Positions 6,529 to 10,047 of a stretch of 10,047 nucleotides of DNA are shown here, one piece after another (the stretch's first letter is position 1; the number at the start of each line of letters is the position of its first letter). The notes below the pieces were generated by a model that was given only the letters and a program-made list of their open reading frames with translations, was not told the origin of the DNA and searched no databases. The position numbers were made by a program, and so were the translations under genes. Source of the DNA: an uncultured Mycoplasmatota bacterium (GTDB taxonomy: Bacteria; Bacillota_I; Bacilli_A; RF39; UBA660); NCBI GenBank assembly GCA_948472605.1, contig CAOKUH010000055.1, positions 1 through 10,047 of the forward strand. The letters are read 5' to 3'.

Positions 6529-6738
6529 TTATTTTTCTTCTTTATCTTTACAAGTTGCTTCACCTGGTTTTTCTCCTGGAACATATTCTTGATCTACTAA
6601 AGAGCATGATGTTTTTGTTATTGAATCTTTTAAATATCCCCCAAAATAACTTACTATAGCTATGGTTATAACACTAATTATCGCAACAATTAAAATATAC
6701 TCTACTAAAGCTTGTCCTTTTATGTTTTTATGTATCAT
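6529..6738 (-). CDS. Flp-type class III prepilin
   Basis: This 69-residue protein is the probable major pilin of the Tad system and the first gene of the operon. It has a leader MIHKNIKG, predicted cleavage after Gly8, Glu13 at the +5 position, and the hydrophobic stretch QALVEYILIVAIISVITIAI leading into VSYFGGYLKDSI, typical of Flp pilins. The mature protein would be 61 residues, in the usual Flp range. The C-terminal part differs from simple Flp pilins: it contains Cys45 and Cys63, flanking VPGEKPGE, which could form a disulphide loop outside the cell, and ends in a charged KDKEEK tail. GGGTG (6746-6750) is a modest ribosome binding site. A strong promoter lies about 50 bases upstream. Confidence 0.82.
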   Translation of the reverse strand: MIHKNIKGQALVEYILIVAIISVITIAIVSYFGGYLKDSITKTSCSLVDQEYVPGEKPGEATCKDKEEK

Positions 6739-6762
6739 TTTTTAACACCCACTATCATATTA

Positions 6763-6791
6763 AATATACCTTAAAAACTATGTAAAGTCAA
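6763..6791 (-). promoter_or_regulatory. Sigma-A promoter of the Tad operon
   Basis: On the minus strand TTGACT (6786-6791), 17 bases and TATATT (6763-6768) form a good housekeeping promoter. Transcription would start near 6756, leaving a leader of about 18 bases before flp. No other promoter of comparable quality was found within the seven-gene cluster. Confidence 0.7.
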
Positions 6792-6815
6792 TTATTACAC
6801 ATACTTTTAATAAAT

Positions 6816-6839
6816 AAAAAAAGAAGAAGAATTTTTCTT
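6816..6839 (-). terminator. Weak possible terminator after CmpB-like gene
   Basis: On the minus strand a short AAGAA/TTCTT stem (6835-6839 with 6827-6831) overlaps the stop codon and is followed after a few bases by U7 (6816-6822). Five A/U-rich pairs make a poor hairpin, so read-through into the Tad operon is possible. Confidence 0.3.
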
Positions 6840-7582
6840 TATTTTGGATTATTTTTTCCCTTCTTTTTAAATATTTTTTTCTTATCTCTTATCTTTTTCA
6901 TTAAATCAAATTCTTTAGCATTGGAATTTTTCAAGTTAGGAAAAGCTTCTAAAAGCCTTTTAGGATAAGTCTTAAATCTTGCTACCTTTTCTCTTAATAT
7001 TTTTTCAAGCATACCTGGAATTTTAGCAAGTTTTTCATTTTTTAATTCTTCACAAATAATAATTCTATTACGTAAGTTATAAGCAATAATAAAAGAATAA
7101 ATAAAATCTATGATAAATACAAATAACAAAATTATTGCAACTATATTTATAACACTTGGAGATAAATAACTTAATAAATTAGTAATAATTTTATCTCCTG
7201 GATAAATAATTACTAAAGTTCCTAATCCAAATAAAAGAGTATTTTGTAAAAATATTCTGCCATGAATATTAAATTTTTCATTAGAATAATCCCACCATTT
7301 ATTATGAAATATTTTTTCTAAGATAAAACTTGTAAAATACTCAATCGCTGATGTAATTATTGCTCCCAAGATAAAAACTAAAACAGGATCTTCTTTAAAA
7401 CTTTTCAAAATAAATAAAATAAATAAACTCCCTACCCCATATATTGGACAATAAGGACCACATAAAAATCCACGATTTACTAATTTTTTTTGTTTTATGC
7501 TGGAGCAGATTATTTCACATATGTATCCTAAAAAACTATATATCATAAAAACTAAAAAGAAATAAGAAATTTTTTCTAACAT
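6839..7582 (-). CDS. CmpB-type (putative ABC-transporter type IV) membrane protein
   Basis: This 247-residue integral membrane protein matches the PF06541 family, named as a putative ABC transporter type IV although its function is not established. It has five predicted membrane segments (about 5-28, 44-62, 67-90, 110-128, 145-168) and a basic cytoplasmic tail. Family motifs are NRGFLCGPYCPIYGVGS (36-52), after a first helix containing SFLGYICE, and WWDYSNEKFNIHGRI (96-110). An in-frame ATG at 7597 would add five residues. I prefer 7582 because the predicted transcription start near 7603 would leave only about 5 leader bases before 7597, and because GAGTG is suitably placed for 7582. It is divergent from the spoIIIAH-like gene, and no ATPase partner is nearby. 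Confidence 0.78.
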   Translation of the reverse strand: MLEKISYFFLVFMIYSFLGYICEIICSSIKQKKLVNRGFLCGPYCPIYGVGSLFILFILKSFKEDPVLVFILGAIITSAIEYFTSFILEKIFHNKWWDYSNEKFNIHGRIFLQNTLLFGLGTLVIIYPGDKIITNLLSYLSPSVINIVAIILLFVFIIDFIYSFIIAYNLRNRIIICEELKNEKLAKIPGMLEKILREKVARFKTYPKRLLEAFPNLKNSNAKEFDLMKKIRDKKKIFKKKGKNNPK

Positions 7583-7609
7583 AATATCATCACTCATCTA
7601 TCTATATTA

Positions 7610-7638
7610 ATTATACCATTTAAAAAATAGCTTGTAAA
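7610..7638 (-). promoter_or_regulatory. Sigma-A promoter of the CmpB-like gene
   Basis: On the minus strand TTTACA (7633-7638), a 17-base spacer ending in TGG, and a consensus TATAAT (7610-7615) form an extended -10 promoter. The expected start of transcription is near 7603. This promoter decides the choice of start codon for the gene downstream. Confidence 0.7.
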
Positions 7639-7642
7639 TTAA

Positions 7643-7670
7643 TCATAAAAATTTATGTCCTACGTATAAT
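7643..7670 (+). promoter_or_regulatory. Tentative sigma-E-like promoter of spoIIIAH
   Basis: CGTATAAT (7663-7670) resembles the sigma-E -10 consensus CATACAAT at six of eight positions, and TCATAAA (7643-7649) lies 13 bases upstream as a partial -35. No sigma-A -35 box is found at 17 bases. SpoIIIAH is a sigma-E gene in Bacillus, so the match is plausible but weak. Confidence 0.3.
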
Positions 7671-7694
7671 TTAATAAAAGTTGGAGGGATATAA

Positions 7695-8201
7695 ATGATT
7701 AATAAACAAGGTTTGTGGTTTGTAACATTATTTAGTTTAATTATTATTTTAGGTATTTATTATGTAACGGTTAAAGATAGTGATCTATTATCTACTTTAG
7801 CTGTTAATGGTAATGGAAGCGATGTAAATAATGGTGAAGTTGTAGAAGCAACTGAAAGTAGTGTTTTAGTATCTTTAAGAGTCAAAGCAGAAGAGGAAAT
7901 GTTAAAAGAAATGGAAGCTTTACAAACAGTTTTATTAGACGATGAAGCTAGTTTGCAAGAAAAAAGTGATGCCTATAATTCTCTTCAAACATTAAATGCT
8001 AATAAAGGTAAGGAAGAAAGTTTAGAGAAAATCATAAAAGAAAAATTCAAATTAGATAGTTTTATTAAAATTACTAGCGATAATATTACAGTAACTATTG
8101 CAAGCAAAGATCATAATCCTACTTTAGCTAATAATATAATAAGAGCAATCCAAGAAGAATATGAAACAAATATGTACATTGTAGTAAAATTTCAAGGTTA
8201 A
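7695..8201 (+). CDS. spoIIIAH: Stage III sporulation protein AH-like (SpoIIIAH)
   Basis: This 168-residue protein resembles SpoIIIAH, the mother-cell component that binds forespore SpoIIQ across the intermembrane space and, through a ring-building YscJ/FliF-like domain, forms the feeding channel. The N terminus MINKQGLWFVTLFSLIIILG gives one membrane anchor (about 6-24) followed by a variable linker. The family core begins around SVLVSLRVKAEEEMLKEMEA (56-75), continues through an Asp/Glu-rich helical stretch, and ends with the ring domain containing KITSDNITVTIASKD (125-139) and ANNIIRAIQEEY (145-156). It is shorter than the Bacillus protein of about 218 residues, mostly in the linker. GGAGGG at 7683-7688 supports the start. 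The rest of the spoIIIA operon is not adjacent, which is unusual. Confidence 0.83.
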   Translation: MINKQGLWFVTLFSLIIILGIYYVTVKDSDLLSTLAVNGNGSDVNNGEVVEATESSVLVSLRVKAEEEMLKEMEALQTVLLDDEASLQEKSDAYNSLQTLNANKGKEESLEKIIKEKFKLDSFIKITSDNITVTIASKDHNPTLANNIIRAIQEEYETNMYIVVKFQG

Positions 8202-8227
8202 AGCTAATTTTCTAGGCTTAAACTCTT

Positions 8228-8255
8228 CACTTAATAATTAATACTTCATAAAATA
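8228..8255 (+). promoter_or_regulatory. Candidate sigma-K promoter of gerE
   Basis: CACT (8228-8231) is followed after 15 bases by CATAAAATA (8247-8255), fitting the sigma-K pattern mACm - CATAnnnTA with one mismatch in the -35 element. The spacing is the same as in the candidate cotE promoter. B. subtilis gerE is transcribed by sigma-K. Transcription would start near 8262, leaving a leader of about 33 bases. Confidence 0.5.
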
Positions 8256-8276
8256 TTATAGATTATAAAGTATTAA
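8238..8276. repeat. Inverted repeat flanking the gerE -10 region
   Basis: TTAATACTT (8238-8246) and AAGTATTAA (8268-8276) are perfect 9-base inverted copies, separated by 21 bases. They bracket the candidate sigma-K -10 element and the predicted transcription start. They could be an operator for a dimeric regulator, or chance in A/T-rich DNA. Confidence 0.4.
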
Positions 8277-8294
8277 AAGAAAGTGAGGTTTAGT

Positions 8295-8501
8295 ATGAAA
8301 AAAAATATATTAACTGCTAGAGAACAAGAAGTATTTGAATTACTAATTTTAAATAAATCAACTAAAGAAATTGCTGATTTTCTAGGAATTAGCGAAAAAA
8401 CAGTTCGTAATCATATTTCTAATGCTATGCAAAAATTAGGAGTAAAAGGTCGCGCTCAAGCTGTTGTTGAATTATTAAAACTTGGTGAAATTTCTATTTA
8501 A
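8295..8501 (+). CDS. gerE: Spore coat transcriptional regulator GerE
   Basis: This 68-residue protein is a stand-alone LuxR-type helix-turn-helix, the same form as Bacillus GerE (74 residues), which acts with sigma-K late in the mother cell to switch coat genes on and off. The match is striking: LTAREQEVFELL opens the domain, the stretch GISEKTVRNHISNAMQKLG spans the turn and recognition helix, and VKGRAQAVVELLKLGE closes it. No receiver or ligand domain is present. The ATG at 8295 is chosen over an in-frame GTG at 8283 because that GTG lies within the ribosome binding site GTGAGG (8283-8288). It has its own candidate sigma-K promoter and a terminator directly after it, so it is probably monocistronic. 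Confidence 0.95.
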   Translation: MKKNILTAREQEVFELLILNKSTKEIADFLGISEKTVRNHISNAMQKLGVKGRAQAVVELLKLGEISI

Positions 8502-8507
8502 ATTATG

Positions 8508-8534
8508 CTCATCAGAAAATGATGAGATTTTTTT
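8508..8534 (+). terminator. Intrinsic terminator after gerE
   Basis: A 7-bp stem CTCATCA/TGATGAG (8508-8514, 8520-8526) with loop GAAAA is followed by A and seven T. It begins seven bases after the gerE stop and separates gerE from gerM. It also rules out the ATG at 8519, inside the stem, as the gerM start. Confidence 0.85.
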
Positions 8535-8584
8535 ATTTTTGTAATAAATTTATTTATAATAAATATATTTTATTAGGTGAATCA

Positions 8585-9535
8585 ATGATGTTAAAAAAAA
8601 GTATTGTTAAACGAATTACGATTTCTTCTATTGCTTTAATAATCTTATTAATCACTTACTTTTTTCCTACAAAAATGGAGAATAGTAAATATCCTCAAAA
8701 TTTAAGTTATAGTGATATTAAAAAAAGTGCTATTTATGTTTTAGATAAAAATATGTATGTTTCTAGAATTAATGCAGTTATTAATAGTGAGAATGAAATT
8801 GATAAAATTAAGGAAATAATTAATTTACTAACTTTAAAAAGTGCTGAAAGTGAATATTTGCCAACTAATTTTAATGGTTTAATCCCAACAGGTACTAAAA
8901 TAAATGATATTTCACTTGACAAAGGATTATTAAAAATAGATTTTTCGAAAGAATTTTTAAATACTACTAAAGAATTAGAGCGTAAAATGATTGAAGCATT
9001 AGTTTATTCTTTAACAGAATTAAAAAGTGTTGATAATATTTTAATATTTATTGATGGAAGTCAATTGATAGAATTACCTTTTAGTAAAGAAAAATTACCA
9101 AATATTTTAAATAAAGATTTTGGAATAAATAAAGTTTATGATATTGATAATATTAAAAATACGACTAAAACTACTATTTATTATGGTGGTAAGAATAATG
9201 AAATGTTTTATTATATTCCTGTAACTTATGTTTCTAATAGTACACAAGAAAAGATTGAAATAATTATCGAAAAATTAAAAACTTCTCCTATTTATGAATC
9301 AAATTTAGTCAGTTACTTAAATGCTAGTGCTGAAATGACTGATTATGAAATACTAGAAACTGAGATTAAGTTGAGTTTTAATGAATATCTTTTAGATAAT
9401 ATAACTAATGGTACTATTTTAGAGGAGGTTCAATATACGATATTTTTATCCCTTAGAGATACTTATAATATCGATAAAGTAGAATTTAATGTTGAAAATG
9501 GCCCACAAAGTGTAAATTTAGTTATAAATTTTTGA
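8585..9535 (+). CDS. gerM: GerM-like spore envelope protein with two GerM domains
   Basis: This 316-residue protein has an N-terminal membrane segment (about 12-27) and then two copies of the GerM domain, roughly 48-165 and 196-312. Copy one shows PTGTKINDISLDKGLLKIDF (101-120) then LVYSLTELKSVDNILIFIDG; copy two shows a degenerate counterpart ending VEYTIFLSLRDT-like sequence and KVEFNVENGPQSV. In Bacillus GerM is a sigma-E lipoprotein required for engulfment-stage assembly, normal cortex and germination. Here no lipobox Cys follows the hydrophobic segment, so the protein is probably held by an uncleaved anchor or secreted. The start at 8585 is chosen because AGGTGA (8575-8580) precedes it and a more upstream ATG at 8519 lies inside the gerE terminator; ATG 8588 is also possible. 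No clear promoter was identified. Confidence 0.85.
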   Translation: MMLKKSIVKRITISSIALIILLITYFFPTKMENSKYPQNLSYSDIKKSAIYVLDKNMYVSRINAVINSENEIDKIKEIINLLTLKSAESEYLPTNFNGLIPTGTKINDISLDKGLLKIDFSKEFLNTTKELERKMIEALVYSLTELKSVDNILIFIDGSQLIELPFSKEKLPNILNKDFGINKVYDIDNIKNTTKTTIYYGGKNNEMFYYIPVTYVSNSTQEKIEIIIEKLKTSPIYESNLVSYLNASAEMTDYEILETEIKLSFNEYLLDNITNGTILEEVQYTIFLSLRDTYNIDKVEFNVENGPQSVNLVINF

Positions 9536-9560
9536 GTTTCGGTCAAAAAAATAATTGACA

Positions 9561-9601
9561 AAAAAGCATAGAGATGCAGTGATGCAAAAACTATGCTTTT
9601 T
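9561..9601. terminator. Hairpin after gerM (terminator or IS-associated)
   Basis: AAAAAGCATAG (9561-9571) and CTATGCTTTTT (9591-9601) form a perfect 11-bp stem around a 19-base loop that contains GATGC twice. With T-runs on both strands it can terminate gerM on the plus strand and minus-strand transcripts from the right. It begins 25 bases after the gerM stop and may belong to the neighbouring mobile element. Confidence 0.55.
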
Positions 9602-9613
9602 AGATACAAAAAA

Positions 9614-9694
9614 ATGTAAAACGCCCCAAAATCTAGTATAATTTAATTGTAGACTAAAATTAGTACTAAACAATAAGAAAGAGGTGTTTTACAT
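9614..9694 (+). repeat. Nested inverted repeats around transposase start
   Basis: ATGTAAAACGCC (9614-9625) pairs with GGTGTTTTACAT (9683-9694), 12 pairs including one G-U in RNA. Inside it TAGTATAATTT (9634-9644) pairs with 9657-9668 over 11 pairs with a single bulged G at 9663. The outer right arm covers the end of the ribosome binding site and the first two bases of the start codon. Confidence 0.6.
9637..9642 (+). promoter_or_regulatory. -10 box of the transposase promoter
   Basis: A consensus TATAAT lies here, with no good -35 hexamer at 17 bases (ATGTAA at 9614-9619). Transcription would start near 9649, downstream of both left arms of the nested inverted repeat, so the native transcript could not form that structure. 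Confidence 0.5.
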
Positions 9695-9998
9695 GACTAA
9701 TTATACTACAGAAACATATCAAACTAAAAGAGATATTTTAAATTTTTGTAATAAACTCTCTCAAGGAATCACGAAATCCACAAAAAAGTTCAATTCTGAT
9801 ATGATATATGGAATGTTATCTAGTCATAGTTGTTTAATAAGTGAAATTACGAGAAGTTTGAAAGAGGAAACAAAAGATGCATATGTAAATGATAGATTAT
9901 CAACAAAACTTATGAATTTAAAAAATGAAGAATTAGATACTATAGAAGATAATTATTATAAAAATGTAATGGAATATTTACCAGAAAAATACTGTTAA
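9693..9998 (+). pseudogene. Truncated IS transposase, N-terminal part only
   Basis: These 101 codons resemble the N terminus of DDE (IS4-like) transposases common in gut Firmicutes, which begin with a TTETYQTKRDILNFCNKLSQ-like segment followed by SSHSCLISEI. Such proteins are normally several hundred residues, so the catalytic DDE domain is missing. The ATG at 9693 has GAGG at 9681-9684; an in-frame GTG at 9684 lies in the binding site. The frame ends at TGTTAA (9993-9998), and no frame in the remaining bases continues the protein. The best explanation is insertion of another element at about 9993, listed separately. Simple decay is the alternative. Family identity is from memory of similar proteins, so the IS family is uncertain. 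Confidence 0.65.
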
Positions 9999-10047
9999 TG
10001 CTAAGATAAAAATGTAGGAAATGACGAATATAAAAATGTCAGAAAAC
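9993..10047. mobile_element. Possible left end of a second IS (IS21-like), partial
   Basis: From 9993 the sequence begins TGTTAATGC and contains two copies of ATAAAAATGTnnGAAA, at 10006 and 10030, exactly 24 bases apart. IS21-family elements start with TG and carry several repeated transposase-binding sites near their ends, so this fits an IS21-like end inserted in the transposase gene. The element runs off the window and its own genes are not seen; treat as a hypothesis. Confidence 0.4.

Noticed and set aside
8213..8217. TAGGC as a GerE binding core upstream of gerE
   Set aside because: Only five bases of the longer GerE consensus match, and the flanking positions do not; too short to support autoregulation.
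8519..8584. Longer gerM with start at 8519
   Set aside because: The ATG is inside the gerE terminator stem, lacks a ribosome binding site, and adds residues that break up the expected N-terminal membrane anchor.
8734..8922. Minus-strand open frame inside gerM
   Set aside because: It lies wholly within the GerM coding sequence, in antisense, without a start signal.
9555..9560. Perfect TTGACA before the transposase
   Set aside because: No -10 box lies 16-18 bases downstream (the sequence there is within the hairpin loop), so it is not called as a promoter.
9958..9967. A third ATAAAAATGT copy, 48 bases before the one at 10006
   Set aside because: It lies within plausible transposase coding sequence (NYYKNV) and the bases after it do not continue the repeat, so I treat it as chance in A/T-rich DNA.
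1..10047. CRISPR arrays, tRNA or rRNA genes, riboswitches
   Set aside because: No repeat-spacer series, cloverleaf or conserved riboswitch core was recognised on either strand by reading.

Overview
The window is about three-quarters A+T and reads with the standard bacterial code: TGA is used as a stop in tadB and gerM, and Trp is TGG. It carries four sporulation proteins, three of them typical of Bacilli: a CotE-like outer coat protein, a GerE regulator nearly identical in its helix-turn-helix to the Bacillus protein, a two-domain GerM, and a SpoIIIAH-like protein. This points to a low-GC, endospore-forming monoderm of the Bacilli or Erysipelotrichia kind, perhaps an uncultured gut lineage. 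I cannot name the species.

Layout from left to right. (1) Positions 1-1375, minus strand: cotE, then a combined terminator and promoter, then rpsP (ribosomal protein S16) and khpA (KH-domain RNA-binding protein), joined by a one-base overlap and closed by a terminator at 194-229. (2) 1547-1906, plus strand: a HIT-family protein, followed by a terminator shared with the converging Tad operon. (3) 1941-6738, minus strand: a compact seven-gene Tad/Flp pilus operon, transcribed flp pilin - tadE-like - tadG-like - cpaE/tadZ-like ATPase - cpaF/tadA ATPase - tadB - tadC, behind a strong sigma-A type promoter at 6763-6791. No prepilin peptidase is present. (4) 6839-7582, minus strand: a CmpB-type (PF06541-like) membrane protein with its own promoter, divergent from (5) 7695-9535, plus strand: spoIIIAH-like, gerE and gerM, each apparently separately expressed. 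(6) From about 9541 to the right edge: mobile DNA, namely the 5' end of an IS transposase gene that stops after 101 codons. The following bases look like the end of a second element inserted into it.

How the parts work together. CotE organises the outer spore coat. SpoIIIAH is the mother-cell half of the SpoIIIAH-SpoIIQ channel. GerE is the last mother-cell transcription factor. GerM is an envelope protein needed for engulfment, cortex formation and germination. Candidate sigma-K promoters with the same spacing precede both cotE and gerE, and a sigma-E-like sequence precedes spoIIIAH, which fits mother-cell timing. The Tad operon should build a thin adhesive pilus in vegetative cells: CpaF powers assembly, TadB/TadC form the membrane platform, CpaE positions or regulates it, and Flp plus TadE/TadG are the prepilin and pseudopilins.

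The most interesting non-coding observations are the terminator stem that contains both the cotE stop codon and the rpsP -35 box, the hairpin in front of the transposase gene that would hide its start codon only in read-through transcripts, and the 24-base-spaced repeats at the right edge. I found no clearly new biological system here.
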